DNA of 64,000 nucleotides from Sphingobium chungbukense (GCF_001005725.1 NZ_LBIC01000003.1:124001-188000); one strand, 5' to 3'. Shown: positions 16,629 through 26,255, numbered from the stretch's first letter. The notes: generated from the sequence alone by a model not told the origin. A program made the numbers and translations.

Positions 16629-17924
16629 TCAGTCTTCCAGAATGCGGCTATACCGCTGCGTCTCGCGCATCCGGATGTAGACGATCAGCGATATGGCGAT
16701 CATCACCGTGACGTAGATATAGAAAGCCTGCTCGACGCCCATTTGCTTGAACCATAGCGCGACGAATTCCGCGGTGCCCCCGAACAAGGTGTTGGCCAGC
16801 GCATAAGGCAATGCGACACCGAGCGCCCGGATGTGCGCCGGGAAAAGCTCCGCCTTCACCACGGCATTGATCGATGTATAGCCGGTGACGATAATGAGCC
16901 CCGCCATCACCAGCAATCCCGCCACCAATGGATCTTTGGTCACGGCCAGCGTCGCGAAGATCGGATAAGTGCCGACCACGCCCAGCACGCCGAAGCCGAT
17001 CATCAGCGGTTTGCGCCCGACACGGTCCGACAAGGCGCCCGCCAATGGCTGCAACAGCATGAAAAGGAACAATGTTATCCCATTGATCTGAGAGGCAATT
17101 TCTCGATTAAGCCCGCTGGTGTTGACCAGGAATTTCTGCATGTAGATGGAATAGGCGTAGAAGGCGATCGTGCCGCCGGCGGTCAACATCATGACCGTCA
17201 GCGTTTCACGCGGATGGCGTGTGATCAGTTCGATGAAACCCGATCTCGGCGCGCCCTCGGCCTTCGCTTTGACAAAGCTCTGCGTTTCGGAGAGGCCGCG
17301 CCGCAGCCAGAACACCACCACCGCCAGCGCACCACCGATCAGGAACGGGATGCGCCAGCCCCATTCGTCCAGTTCCGCTTCGCTGAGCGTCGCTTGCAGG
17401 ACCAGCAGCACACAGATCGCAACCAGTTGCCCGGCGATCAGCGTCACATATTGGAAGCTGGAGAAAAAGCCGCGTCGATTGCGCCCCGCCATTTCCGACA
17501 GGTAGGTCGCGCTGGCGCCATATTCGCCGCCGATGGACAGGCCTTGCATCAACCGGGCGAGGACCAGCAACAAAGGCGCCCCGATGCCGATCGTCCGATA
17601 GGATGGCGTGATCGCGATCAGCAGCGATCCCGCGCACATCAGCGCGACGGAAAGGGTGAGACCGCTTTTTCGGCCATGCCGGTCCGCATATACGCCCATG
17701 ATCCAGGCGCCGATCGGCCGCATCAGAAATCCCACCGCGAATATGCCGGCGGCGCTCAGCAACTGGGCCGTGCGGTCTTCGCTGGGGAAGAAATGCTGGG
17801 CGAAATAAAGGGTGAAGGCGGAATAGGCGTACCAGTCATACCATTCCACCAGATTGCCGGTCGAACCGCCGATAATGGCCTTCAGGCGCTGACGCTGGTC
17901 GGGTGCGGCCAGGGATGACGTCAT
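16629..17924 (-). CDS. MFS transporter, metabolite:H+ symporter (KgtP-like) family
   Basis: A 431-residue integral membrane protein with about 12 predicted helices. The opening AIIGGSTGNLVEWYDWYAYS and the loop motif ADRHGRKSGL, repeated as SDRVGRKPLM in the second half, are hallmarks of the metabolite:H+ symporter branch (KgtP, ProP, ShiA). A dicarboxylate or similar organic acid is the likely substrate, but specificity cannot be read from the sequence. Its ATG overlaps the stop of the aspartic-protease gene in ATGA, so it is translated as the last gene of the leftward run. The insertion sequence lies just downstream. Confidence 0.88.
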   Translation of the reverse strand: MTSSLAAPDQRQRLKAIIGGSTGNLVEWYDWYAYSAFTLYFAQHFFPSEDRTAQLLSAAGIFAVGFLMRPIGAWIMGVYADRHGRKSGLTLSVALMCAGSLLIAITPSYRTIGIGAPLLLVLARLMQGLSIGGEYGASATYLSEMAGRNRRGFFSSFQYVTLIAGQLVAICVLLVLQATLSEAELDEWGWRIPFLIGGALAVVVFWLRRGLSETQSFVKAKAEGAPRSGFIELITRHPRETLTVMMLTAGGTIAFYAYSIYMQKFLVNTSGLNREIASQINGITLFLFMLLQPLAGALSDRVGRKPLMIGFGVLGVVGTYPIFATLAVTKDPLVAGLLVMAGLIIVTGYTSINAVVKAELFPAHIRALGVALPYALANTLFGGTAEFVALWFKQMGVEQAFYIYVTVMIAISLIVYIRMRETQRYSRILED

Positions 17925-18544
17925 GGTGTCAGCACCATTTCGCCGTTCTGGACGCCCCAGCTTTTCAGGCGTGAGAGCATGTTCATGCCGATCACATTCA
18001 CCTCCCCGAAGGCGGGCGAGATCACGATGTCGAGGTCGCTTGCCCGGATCGGGCCGATGGCCAGGGTAGAAATGGTGGACCGTTTGGCGTCGATCTTGCC
18101 GTTGGCGGTCATCATGCTGACGCCGGGCGCGTTGAGGTCGAAATTGAGGCCGGATGCGCGCGCGGAGGCGACCGAAAGGGCCGTGACGCTGGCGCCGCTG
18201 TCGATCAGGAAACGCGCCGGCGTGCCGTTGACCATCCCCTCGACCCAATAATGGCCGTCCGGCGCAACCGGGATGTGCAACGCCTGCCCGTCTATGCGTG
18301 CGGCCGGCGGCGATGATGTTTCGGGCACGGATATGCTGCCCCCCTCCCCACCGATGCGGTCGGAGAACAGGCCATATTGCTCGCCCATCTTGAAAAGACC
18401 GAGCAGCGCAGCGAAAATCACCGCCCACAGCATGGCCATGCGCAGCATCCCGCCCATGGGCATCCGCCGGGCCAACAGGGCTGATCCGACCAGGACGAGC
18501 GCCAGCACATACCACAGGCTGGACATCGCCTGGTCGCCGCTCAT
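17921..18544 (-). CDS. membrane-anchored retropepsin-like aspartic protease (TIGR02281 type)
   Basis: A 207-residue protein with two N-terminal hydrophobic helices (about residues 8-25 and 33-52) and a retropepsin-like C-terminal domain. The catalytic motif is FLIDSGASVTALS near residue 115, preceded by the substrate-loop strand GHYWVEGMVNGTP; a second conserved segment VIGMNMLSRLKSW lies near the end. Homologues are annotated as clan AA aspartic proteases of unknown target in alphaproteobacteria, and a single domain implies a homodimer. It overlaps its neighbours on both sides by 4 bases. The role in this operon is unknown. Confidence 0.85.
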   Translation of the reverse strand: MSGDQAMSSLWYVLALVLVGSALLARRMPMGGMLRMAMLWAVIFAALLGLFKMGEQYGLFSDRIGGEGGSISVPETSSPPAARIDGQALHIPVAPDGHYWVEGMVNGTPARFLIDSGASVTALSVASARASGLNFDLNAPGVSMMTANGKIDAKRSTISTLAIGPIRASDLDIVISPAFGEVNVIGMNMLSRLKSWGVQNGEMVLTP

Positions 18545-19341
18545 CCCTGCTCGCCCCCGCTCGCTTGCGTGTCCAAATCCATCACCATGCCGTCATAGCC
18601 CGGTTCGACGCCGGCCGGTAGGGTGCGGCATAATGTCGCATAATCCATGCTCTGGTCCATATGCGTCAATATCGCACGGCCCGGACGAAGCGCCTCCACC
18701 GCATCCAGCGTCAGCGCCAGATGCGCATGGGTCGGATGCGGCCGTTCCCGCAGGGCATCCACCACCCAGATATCGAGACCATCGTAAAGCGCCATCATCT
18801 GTGGCGTCATATCATGAAAATCAGTAGCATAGCCGACAGACCTACCGCCATATGTAAAGCGGAAGCCGGTCGAAAATATCTCGCCATGGGGCTGATCGGC
18901 GCAGGCGATGTCGATGTCCCCGATGCGCAGTCCGTCAGGCAGCACATGCGGCTCTATCGTCGGATGATAGCCATGGCGGCCTTCAAAAGCATAGCCGAAG
19001 CGTTCCCTCAGCAGTTTGAGCGTTTCGGCACGGGCATAGCCTGGGACCGGCGCGCCGCGATGATGATAAAGCTGGCGCACATCATCCAGGCCGTGGCTGT
19101 GATCCGCATGGTCGTGCGTCCAGAGGATCGCGTCTATGGCAATGACGTCGGCCGCCAGAAGCTGGGCACGCATATCGGGCGACGTATCGATCAAAAGACG
19201 GGTGGTCGGGCTTTCGACCAATATGGAGACGCGGGTACGCCGGTTTTTCGGTTCGGCGGGATCGCAAGCGCCCCAGTCATTGCCGATCCGGGGTACGCCC
19301 GACGATGTGCCGCTGCCCAGAATGGTGACTTTAAGGCTCAT
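18541..19341 (-). CDS. metallo-beta-lactamase-fold hydrolase (PhnP-like)
   Basis: A 266-residue hydrolase with the metal motif THDHADHSHG near residue 80 and the opening VTILGSGTSSGVPRIG of the PhnP/RNase Z-like branch. Later His residues (PTHAHLAL, ILTHMDQSM) complete the two-metal site. PhnP relatives are phosphodiesterases, but a role for this alphaproteobacterial branch is not settled. The gene sits directly after tatD with a 4-base overlap, an order seen widely in alphaproteobacteria. Confidence 0.88.
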   Translation of the reverse strand: MSLKVTILGSGTSSGVPRIGNDWGACDPAEPKNRRTRVSILVESPTTRLLIDTSPDMRAQLLAADVIAIDAILWTHDHADHSHGLDDVRQLYHHRGAPVPGYARAETLKLLRERFGYAFEGRHGYHPTIEPHVLPDGLRIGDIDIACADQPHGEIFSTGFRFTYGGRSVGYATDFHDMTPQMMALYDGLDIWVVDALRERPHPTHAHLALTLDAVEALRPGRAILTHMDQSMDYATLCRTLPAGVEPGYDGMVMDLDTQASGGEQG

Positions 19342-20111
19342 CCGACCTTGCTGAACAAGGTGCGGAAATTGGTGGACGTGGCATCGGCCAGTCGCTCCAC
19401 GCTTTCTCCGCGCAATTGGGCGAGGAAGCGGGCGGTGTCGGCGACGAAGGCGGGCTCGCAAGGCCTGCCGCGATGGGGAACCGGAGCAAGGAAAGGCGAG
19501 TCCGTTTCCACCAGTAGACGCTCCAGCGGCAGGCTGGCGGCGGTCTCCTGCAAATCCCTGGCATTCTTGAACGTCACAATGCCCGAAATGCTGATGTAGA
19601 AGCCCAATTCCAGCGCCGCATCGGCAAAGGCACCGCTGGCGGTGAAGCAATGGATGACGCCGCCATAGGCGCCCTTCCCCATTTCATCGCGCATGATGGC
19701 CAGCGTATCGGCCTCCGCATCGCGGGTGTGGACGATCAGCGGCAATCCCGTATCGCGCGAGGCAGCGATATGGGCGCGGAAGCTCTTCTGCTGCCGTTCG
19801 CGGTCGCTATGGTCGTAATAATAATCGAGGCCGGTTTCACCGATGCCTACGACACGCGGATGGGCGGCGCGTTCCACCAGCTTGGCGGTGTCGACATGGG
19901 GATGCTCGTCCGCTTCGTGCGGATGGATGCCGACCGTCGCCCACACATCGGGTTCGCGCAGCGCCGTGCCCAATACCTCATCCCACTCGCTTTCGCGGGT
20001 GGCGATGTTGAGCATCAGGCCGACGCCTGCCTCCCGTGCCCGTTCAAGCACATTCTGCTGATCTTCGATCAACCCCTTGTAATTCAAATGGCAATGGCTG
20101 TCGATCAGCAT
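19338..20111 (-). CDS. tatD: TatD-family metal-dependent deoxyribonuclease
   Basis: A 257-residue TIM-barrel hydrolase. Metal ligands are in DSHCHLN (residues 4-10), GIGETGLDYYY, VHTRDAEADT and the TDSPFLAP segment near the C-terminus. Family members show 3'-5' exonuclease or 3'-phosphodiesterase activity and possible roles in DNA quality control. It starts 4 bp after metG ends; metG-tatD is a conserved pair. Confidence 0.93.
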   Translation of the reverse strand: MLIDSHCHLNYKGLIEDQQNVLERAREAGVGLMLNIATRESEWDEVLGTALREPDVWATVGIHPHEADEHPHVDTAKLVERAAHPRVVGIGETGLDYYYDHSDRERQQKSFRAHIAASRDTGLPLIVHTRDAEADTLAIMRDEMGKGAYGGVIHCFTASGAFADAALELGFYISISGIVTFKNARDLQETAASLPLERLLVETDSPFLAPVPHRGRPCEPAFVADTARFLAQLRGESVERLADATSTNFRTLFSKVG

Positions 20112-20115
20112 GGCG

Positions 20116-21678
20116 TCACGCCTCTTCGCCGGGCAGTTCGAGGCGCGGGAAAAGCGGCTTGGGCGCGCCGAGTGTAAACTCCGACGCGCGGAGTTGCGCG
20201 TACCAGTCGGTGCCAATGGTTGCGAAGCTCCGCGCCCCTTCGCCGATGCCCATCTGGTCGAGCAATGCCGACGCGCTGGCCGGAATGATCGGCTGGATGA
20301 TGATGGCGAGATGGGCGATGGCTTCGTAGAGGGTGGCAAGCACCGCCTCCATCCGGGCGGGATCGGTCTTCCGCAGCGTCCAGGGTGCTTGCGCGTCGAT
20401 ATAGGCGTTGCAGGCGAAGACGGCGCGCATCCAGGCCTCGATCGCGGTCGAGGGGGCCAGATCGGCCATGGCATTCTGGAAGGTCCGGGCGGCTTCAGCG
20501 ACAGTCTTGAGCAGGTCGCTGTCGACATCCTGCGCTGCCGGTTCGGGCAGGCGGCCTTCGAGATTCTTCGCGATGAAGCTCAATGTCCGCTGCGCCAGGT
20601 TGCCGAAGCTGTTGGCAAGGTCGCTGTTGGCGCGGGCGACGATCGCTTCGGCGCTATAGCTGCCGTCATTGCCGAAAGTGACTTCGGACAGCAGGAAATA
20701 GCGCAACTGGTCGACGCCGAAGCGATCGGCCAGTTCCATCGGATCGGCGACATTGCCGAGCGACTTCGACATCTTCTCCCCCCGGTTGAGGAGGAAGCCA
20801 TGGCCGAACACCTGTTTGGGCAGAGGCAATTTCGCGCTCATCAGGAAAGCCGGCCAGTAAACGGTATGAAAACGCACGATATCCTTACCGATGATATGCG
20901 TGATATCGCCGCCTTCCGGCCAGTAGCGGGCCATGCGTTCCGCATCGTCGGGATAGCCGCAGCCCGTGAGGTAATTGGTGAGCGCATCGACCCAGACATA
21001 CATCACATGGCCGTCACTGCCCGGCACCTTCACGCCCCAGTCGAAGCTGGTGCGCGAGACGCTGAGGTCCGAAAGCCCGCCCTCGATGAAGCGCATGATC
21101 TCGTTGCGGCGGCTGTCGGGCTGGATGAAGTCCGGCTGGCTGGTGTAGAGGTCCAGCAGCTTCTGCTGATAGGCGGACAGGCGGAAGAACCAGCTTTCCT
21201 CGACCGTCCACTCGACCGGCGTGCCCTGGGGCGAGAGCTTCTGTCCGCCCTCTCCCTCGGTCAGTTCCTTTTCGTCGTAAAAGGCCTCGTCGCGGACCGA
21301 ATACCACCCCTCATAGCGGCCGAGATAGAGGTCGCCATTGGCCTCCATCGCCTGCCAGATGGCCTGGCTGGCGTGATGATGGTCCGGCTCGCTGGTGCGG
21401 ATGAAACGATCATAGCTGATATTCAAGCCATCATTCATGGTCTTGAAATAACCTGACATTTCGTCAGCCAGTTCGCGCGGCTCGATGCCCCGGTTGCGCG
21501 CCGTCTGGGCCATTTTCAGCCCATGTTCGTCAGTGCCGGTCTGGAAGAAGACGTCACGACCCATCATCCGCTGGAAACGGGCGATCGCGTCGGTGGCGAT
21601 CACCTCATAGGCATGGCCGATATGCGGGCGGCCGTTGGGATAGCTGATGGCGGTGGTGATGGTATAGGGCTTGGACAT
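20116..21678 (-). CDS. metG: methionyl-tRNA synthetase
   Basis: A 520-residue class I aminoacyl-tRNA synthetase. The HIGH signature is in YPNGRPHIGHAYE near residue 20 and the KMSKS loop in RGEKMSKSLGNV near residue 305. It is a short form that ends after the anticodon-binding helices, without the C-terminal tRNA-binding domain of E. coli MetG. It is preceded by holB with 43 bp between and followed by tatD. Confidence 0.97.
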   Translation of the reverse strand: MSKPYTITTAISYPNGRPHIGHAYEVIATDAIARFQRMMGRDVFFQTGTDEHGLKMAQTARNRGIEPRELADEMSGYFKTMNDGLNISYDRFIRTSEPDHHHASQAIWQAMEANGDLYLGRYEGWYSVRDEAFYDEKELTEGEGGQKLSPQGTPVEWTVEESWFFRLSAYQQKLLDLYTSQPDFIQPDSRRNEIMRFIEGGLSDLSVSRTSFDWGVKVPGSDGHVMYVWVDALTNYLTGCGYPDDAERMARYWPEGGDITHIIGKDIVRFHTVYWPAFLMSAKLPLPKQVFGHGFLLNRGEKMSKSLGNVADPMELADRFGVDQLRYFLLSEVTFGNDGSYSAEAIVARANSDLANSFGNLAQRTLSFIAKNLEGRLPEPAAQDVDSDLLKTVAEAARTFQNAMADLAPSTAIEAWMRAVFACNAYIDAQAPWTLRKTDPARMEAVLATLYEAIAHLAIIIQPIIPASASALLDQMGIGEGARSFATIGTDWYAQLRASEFTLGAPKPLFPRLELPGEEA

Positions 21679-21721
21679 GCGGCTTCACTAGCGGGTGTTG
21701 TCGCCCGCGCAAAGCCGCTTT

Positions 21722-22684
21722 TCAACGAGCCAGGGCGGCGACGTGACCGGCGAGTTCGAACACCACGGCACCCGGTTCGAGCGACAGGATGATGGCGCCG
21801 CTCGCAAGCTGTCGCGCGGCCTCCCAATGGTCGAGCGCCTGGCCCAGCGCCGCGCCGCGCCGCTGCCGCGCCGCGCTCGCGATGAAGGCGGGCGCCCGTT
21901 CCAGAAAGGCTTCGTAGCGCGGGCGGGCCGTTTTGGACGCCAGCGCCTTTGCCAGGATCAGCCGCTGGCGGTTTCCGGGATCGCCATCGGCCGCGATGGC
22001 CGCCAGTGCCTGCTCCATATCGGCAATGCCAAGCCCCGCATAGCGTAGCGCCTTTCCGGGCGACCCTTCCCCGGCACGGACCAACGCGTCCAGTTCGGCG
22101 GGCGACAATGCTTCATCCGTCGCGCGCAATACCGTTCGCAGGGCTTCATCGCTCAAAGGTTCGAAGCGCATGGTGCGGCACCGGGAGCGGATGGTGGGGA
22201 GAAGGCGTCCGGGGGCATGGCTGACCAGCAGAAACAGCATGTCGGCGGGCGGCTCTTCCAGATTTTTGAGGAGGGCGTTGGCGGCTCCGCGCTCCAGATC
22301 GTCGGCGCTGTCGATCACCACGATGCGGCGCGTGGACATGGAGGGTGCGGACTGGATCAGCCGCTGAAGGCCGCGAATCTGGTCCACCGTGATGTTGCGC
22401 GCCGTGCCGCTATCCTTTTCCAGGCAGAAGAGTTCCGCATAGTCCGGATGCGCTTCGGCCTCGAACAGGCGCCGGATCGGGTGATCCTGCGGCACGTCGA
22501 GCCCTTCGCCGAGTATGGCCGGGCCGGCAGCCTCGGCCAGCAAACGCAACGCCATGGCACGGGCAAAGCTGGCCTTGCCGATGCCCCGCGGCCCGGAGAG
22601 GATCCAGCCATGATGCAGCCGCCCGCTGCGCGCGGCGGCCAGCAAGGTGTGCCCCTGTTCATCATGGCCGAGAAGTGACGTCAT
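21722..22684 (-). CDS. holB: DNA polymerase III delta' subunit
   Basis: A 320-residue AAA+ clamp-loader subunit. The P-loop-like SGPRGIGKASFARAMA lies near residues 30-45, and IVVIDSADDLERGAANALLKNLEEPP is the Walker B/sensor region. The four zinc-binding cysteines of E. coli delta' are not seen. It helps load the beta clamp during replication. Its start overlaps the tmk stop by 4 bases; tmk-holB-metG-tatD is a standard alphaproteobacterial cluster. Confidence 0.93.
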   Translation of the reverse strand: MTSLLGHDEQGHTLLAAARSGRLHHGWILSGPRGIGKASFARAMALRLLAEAAGPAILGEGLDVPQDHPIRRLFEAEAHPDYAELFCLEKDSGTARNITVDQIRGLQRLIQSAPSMSTRRIVVIDSADDLERGAANALLKNLEEPPADMLFLLVSHAPGRLLPTIRSRCRTMRFEPLSDEALRTVLRATDEALSPAELDALVRAGEGSPGKALRYAGLGIADMEQALAAIAADGDPGNRQRLILAKALASKTARPRYEAFLERAPAFIASAARQRRGAALGQALDHWEAARQLASGAIILSLEPGAVVFELAGHVAALAR

Positions 22685-23319
22685 GGCAGCAGGTCTTGCA
22701 GGGCGATGAGCAGGCGGCCGGTCACCACCTCGGCGGCGCCTGACGCGTCAATGGCAAGGAAGCGATCAGGTTCTTCCCTGACGAAGCGCGCGAAAGCCGC
22801 CGCCACGGCGAGATGGAAGGCCCGGTCACGTCCCCCGATCCGATCGGAAGCCTCGCCGTCACGGCTGCGGGTCCGTGCGCTCGACTCCTCCTCCGGCAAG
22901 GTCAGGAAGAGGGTGCGGTCAGGCAGGAAGCCCTCGCTGCCGATCCGGTGAAGCGCCAATATGTCGGCATCGGTCAGTTCGCCCATGCCCTGATAGGCAC
23001 GGCTGCTGTCCAGGAAGCGATCCGACAACACCCATGCACCCCGATCCAGTGCCGGACGGATCGTCTTTTCGACATGGTCGGCCCGGGCGGCCGCGAACAG
23101 CAAGGCTTCGGCGCGGGGATTCCATCGGTCGGCACCGCCGGTCAGCAACAGTGCGCGGATCGCCTCCGCGCCTTCGCTGCCGCCCGGTTCGCGGGTTTCG
23201 ACCACCTCCACACCGCGCGCGCGCAAAGCTGCCGCAAGTGCCCGAAGCTGGGTCGACTTACCCGCCCCCTCCCCGCCTTCCAGAGAGATGAAACGCCCCT
23301 TTGTCGGCCGCACCGTCAC
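22681..23319 (-). CDS. tmk: thymidylate kinase
   Basis: A 212-residue kinase converting dTMP to dTDP. The P-loop is EGGEGAGKSTQ and the DR(Y/F) motif appears as SDRFLDSSRAYQG. I placed the start at a GTG (23319) that overlaps the stop of the preceding carboxypeptidase gene in GTGA. An ATG 27 bases further upstream would add MERVEVVLR and overlap that gene by 31 bases; this is possible but less family-like. It is coupled by 4-base overlaps on both sides. Confidence 0.93.
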   Translation of the reverse strand: MTVRPTKGRFISLEGGEGAGKSTQLRALAAALRARGVEVVETREPGGSEGAEAIRALLLTGGADRWNPRAEALLFAAARADHVEKTIRPALDRGAWVLSDRFLDSSRAYQGMGELTDADILALHRIGSEGFLPDRTLFLTLPEEESSARTRSRDGEASDRIGGRDRAFHLAVAAAFARFVREEPDRFLAIDASGAAEVVTGRLLIALQDLLP

Positions 23320-24479
23320 CCGAAGAACGACTTCAACCCGTTCCACAGACGCCAGAAAATGCCCGCTTCGGACACATCCTCGCCGGCGACCAGCGGCAGG
23401 ATCTGCGGCGGAGTGTCAGGGGTGGAGATGATGAGCTGCGCGATCTTCTGGCCCTTGGCGATGGGTGCCTTGATCGGGCCGGTATAGGCGACCTTGACCG
23501 AAATCTGGGACGAAGCCGCCCGCGGCAGGGTCACGGCCATGTCCTGCGGCGCGACCAGCGCGACCTTGGTGGCGCTGCCCAACTGGACCTCGGCGGTTTC
23601 GACGGTCTGCCCCTTCTTGAACAGCGGCTGCGCCTTCCACGCGCGGAAACCCCAGTCCATGAAACGCACGGATTCGGCAATGCGCTGGTTTGCGCTGGTG
23701 AGACCCGCGACGACCATCACCAGACGACGGCCTTCCTGCTCCGCAGAGCCGGTGAAGCCATAGCCCGCCTCCTCGGTATGGCCGGTCTTGAGGCCGTCGG
23801 CGCCCTGTACCTTGCCCAATATGGGATTGCGGTTGCCCTGCTCGATATCCGCGCCGCCCATGGTCTTGCCCCAGGTGAAGGCACGGGTGGCGTAGAATTT
23901 CTTGTAGAGGCTAGGCGTTTCCTCGATCGTCGCTTCCGCAAGCGAGGCAAGGTCGGCGGCGGTCACATAGGTCACGCCTTCATCCGGCCAGCCGTTGCTG
24001 GTGCCGAAATGGCTGTTCTTGAGACCCAGCCGCTTCGCCTCCTGGTTCATCAGCGCGACAAAGGCCTGTTCGGTGCCGGCAATGCCCTCCGCCAGAACGA
24101 CGCAGGCATCATTGCCGGACAGCGTCACGATGCCGTGCAACAGATTTTCCACCGACACCTGCTCGCCGGGCGAAAGGAACATGGTGGACCCTGCCTGGGG
24201 ACCATGCCACTGCTGCCAGGTTTCGGGACGGACAGTGAATGTCTGATCGAGTTTAAGGTCCCCCTTCTGGATCATGCGGAAGGCGACATGGACCGTCATC
24301 ATCTTCGCCATGGAGGCCGGAGGCATCCGGGTTTCGCCGCCCTGGTCGAAGAGTACGGCGCCGGAGGACAGATCCTTCATATAGGCGATCGGCGCTCCGC
24401 TGCTGTAGGGCGGCGCGGCCGCCACCAGCGGCTGGGACAGCAACCCGACGAACAGGAGGGCGGCGACGGACTTCTTCAT
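23316..24479 (-). CDS. D-alanyl-D-alanine carboxypeptidase (PBP5/6 type)
   Basis: A 387-residue low-molecular-weight penicillin-binding protein. A signal peptide covers about residues 1-21 (to LVAAAP). Active-site motifs are SMAK (Ser56, Lys59), SGNDAC near residue 120 and KTGHTEEAGYG near 215. The C-terminal beta domain is followed by a short amphipathic end (FWRLWNGLKSFFG) that fits a membrane anchor. It trims the terminal D-Ala from peptidoglycan pentapeptides in the periplasm. Confidence 0.94.
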   Translation of the reverse strand: MKKSVAALLFVGLLSQPLVAAAPPYSSGAPIAYMKDLSSGAVLFDQGGETRMPPASMAKMMTVHVAFRMIQKGDLKLDQTFTVRPETWQQWHGPQAGSTMFLSPGEQVSVENLLHGIVTLSGNDACVVLAEGIAGTEQAFVALMNQEAKRLGLKNSHFGTSNGWPDEGVTYVTAADLASLAEATIEETPSLYKKFYATRAFTWGKTMGGADIEQGNRNPILGKVQGADGLKTGHTEEAGYGFTGSAEQEGRRLVMVVAGLTSANQRIAESVRFMDWGFRAWKAQPLFKKGQTVETAEVQLGSATKVALVAPQDMAVTLPRAASSQISVKVAYTGPIKAPIAKGQKIAQLIISTPDTPPQILPLVAGEDVSEAGIFWRLWNGLKSFFG

Positions 24480-24546
24480 GCAGGACAGCCTTCGGATGAA
24501 TGGATTCTTGTTTCATTAGCCCTGACCGGGCCAATCGCAAAGAGGT

Positions 24547-25584
24547 CTATTGCCGGACCGCGTCCGCCAGCAGGCCGACGGACAGGGCATAGAAATTGGA
24601 GCAATTATAATCCAGGATCGCCCGGTAATTGCTGGTAAGCAGATAGGCCGTCTTGCCGGGGCCGTCCGGTTCCAGGAGCGTCGCCATCACCGGGTCGGCG
24701 GGCCAGTTGCCGCCGCTCGGGACCACCCCCATGCGCCGCCATTCCGCCATGCTGAGCCAGCGGCTGTGCCGGTTGAATACCCGCTCGCAGCGGGCCGGCC
24801 TGGTACGCGCGGCGATCGACGCGCGATCGAGCCCCATGGGCACGGACACCGCGATGCCCCAGGGCTGGCCGCGCCGCCAGCCGGCGTGGACGAAATAATT
24901 GGCGATGGAGGCCAGCGCATCCGCTTCGCTGTTCCAGATATCGACCCGGCCGTCACCGTCACCATCCTTGCCCAGGCGCAGATAGACGCTCGGCAGGAAT
25001 TGCGGATAGCCGGTGGCGCCCGCCCAGCTTCCGATCAGGCGGCTGCGAGGTACGCCATTGTCCAGCATCTTGAGCGTTGCGAGCAATTCAGGTTCGAACA
25101 AGCTACGGCGGCGTCCCTCATAGGAGAGGGTGGCCAGCGAACGGATCAGATCGAAATCACCGGTATAGGCGCCGTAATTGGTCTCATGACCGTAAATGGC
25201 GACCATGATCTCCTCCGGCACGCCGGTCTCCGCCTCGATCCGGGCGAGCCGGGCGCGATTGGCGAGATAGGCGGTGCGCCCCCGGCCGATGCGTGCGGCA
25301 TCGACATGGGTGCGGCGATAGGGCTCGAAATTCGGAATGGGTGCATAAGCGCCGCCGCCCGGCTGGTTCTGGTCCAGTTGCACGACGCGCGGATTGGGCG
25401 TCAGCGTGGCGAAGACGTCGTTCAATGTCGCGTCCCTGATCCCCATGGCGCGGGCGCGGGGGCGGAGGGATTCGAGATAGGACCGGAACGCGACATCCTC
25501 CTGCGCCATCACGCTGTCCGCCGTCAGGCTGCCCACCATGACGGCGGCCATGCCCAGCAACAGCGACACTATCGACGAACGCAT
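24547..25584 (-). CDS. secreted lytic murein transglycosylase, MltB family
   Basis: A 345-residue periplasmic enzyme that cleaves peptidoglycan glycan strands with anhydro-ring formation. A signal peptide ends near residue 27 (DSVMAQ). The catalytic Glu is in AIYGHETNYGAYTG near residue 145, followed by the conserved SWAGATGYPQFLPS and DIWNSEADALASIANYF segments. No lipobox is visible, unlike E. coli MltB, so it is probably soluble. It stands 67 bp upstream of the carboxypeptidase, giving a wall-remodelling pair. Confidence 0.9.
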   Translation of the reverse strand: MRSSIVSLLLGMAAVMVGSLTADSVMAQEDVAFRSYLESLRPRARAMGIRDATLNDVFATLTPNPRVVQLDQNQPGGGAYAPIPNFEPYRRTHVDAARIGRGRTAYLANRARLARIEAETGVPEEIMVAIYGHETNYGAYTGDFDLIRSLATLSYEGRRRSLFEPELLATLKMLDNGVPRSRLIGSWAGATGYPQFLPSVYLRLGKDGDGDGRVDIWNSEADALASIANYFVHAGWRRGQPWGIAVSVPMGLDRASIAARTRPARCERVFNRHSRWLSMAEWRRMGVVPSGGNWPADPVMATLLEPDGPGKTAYLLTSNYRAILDYNCSNFYALSVGLLADAVRQ

Positions 25585-25733
25585 TGAAGAATCTCCTTGT
25601 CCCCTTTTGTTGCACAGGGATGCCGCGGCGTGAATCCCCTTATTGGCACATGACCGGATAATGGCGACGAAAGCGATTTTTCATGATTTTTGCGCTTGGC
25701 ATGGCTGCCCGGTTCGCTAGGAAGCGGGACGAC

Positions 25734-25823
25734 GGACAGGTGGCCGAGTGGTTTAAGGCAGCGGTCTTGAAAACCGCCGTGGGTTTACGCTCACCGTGGG
25801 TTCGAATCCCACCCTGTCCGCCA
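25734..25823 (+). tRNA. tRNA-Ser(UGA)
   Basis: A 90-base class II tRNA with encoded CCA. The acceptor arm pairs GGACAGG (25734-25740) with CCTGTCC (25813-25819), discriminator G and CCA (25821-25823). The anticodon stem GCGGT/ACCGC holds loop CTTGAAA with anticodon TGA at 25768-25770. A long variable arm (GTGGG...CTCAC region) and the TTCGAATCC T-loop confirm serine identity. The gene is intact, and no integrase is beside it. Confidence 0.97.
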
Positions 25824-25977
25824 TCTGTTCACAAGATCTTGCCATATCATTCCAGGCCGGTCCTCCCATGCGCATTCGCTTGCACCGGCACAATCCTCTC
25901 CCCCCCAAATTTGATCCCCGTTAATGTGGACCCGTCTTTTTCCTGCTAATGATGGCCTCCATTATCGGGAGATGACG

Positions 25978-26181
25978 ATGTCTGTCGACACCGACGCGCG
26001 CTACCTGTTCCAGCGTGCCCGTGAAGAAGCCGCGAAAGCCGATGCCGCCTTGAAAAGAAGTGGCCCGCGGCAAGAAATTGCGGCGCATCGCGAATTGGCG
26101 CTCCGTTACAAGGTCAGAGCCCTGGCGATGTCCTGTTCCGATCAGGTCCTGCATGATGCCATGGAGAAGGACCAGGGTTGA
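25978..26181 (+). CDS. small hypothetical helical protein
   Basis: A 67-residue protein of unknown function, rich in Ala, Arg, Glu and Lys and predicted mostly helical, with no membrane segment or known motif. The start is supported by CGGGAG about 8 bases upstream; an alternative ATG lies 6 bases earlier and overlaps that ribosome site. It stands alone between tRNA-Ser and a long gene-poor gap. Short hypothetical proteins of this composition are common in sphingomonads, but I cannot assign a family. Confidence 0.55.
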   Translation: MSVDTDARYLFQRAREEAAKADAALKRSGPRQEIAAHRELALRYKVRALAMSCSDQVLHDAMEKDQG

Positions 26182-26255
26182 GTCGGCTGTCTTTCCGCCG
26201 ATGTGTCCGACCCGGTCGCCGGGCGGGAACCTTTTGCCAATGAGCGGATTGAGAT

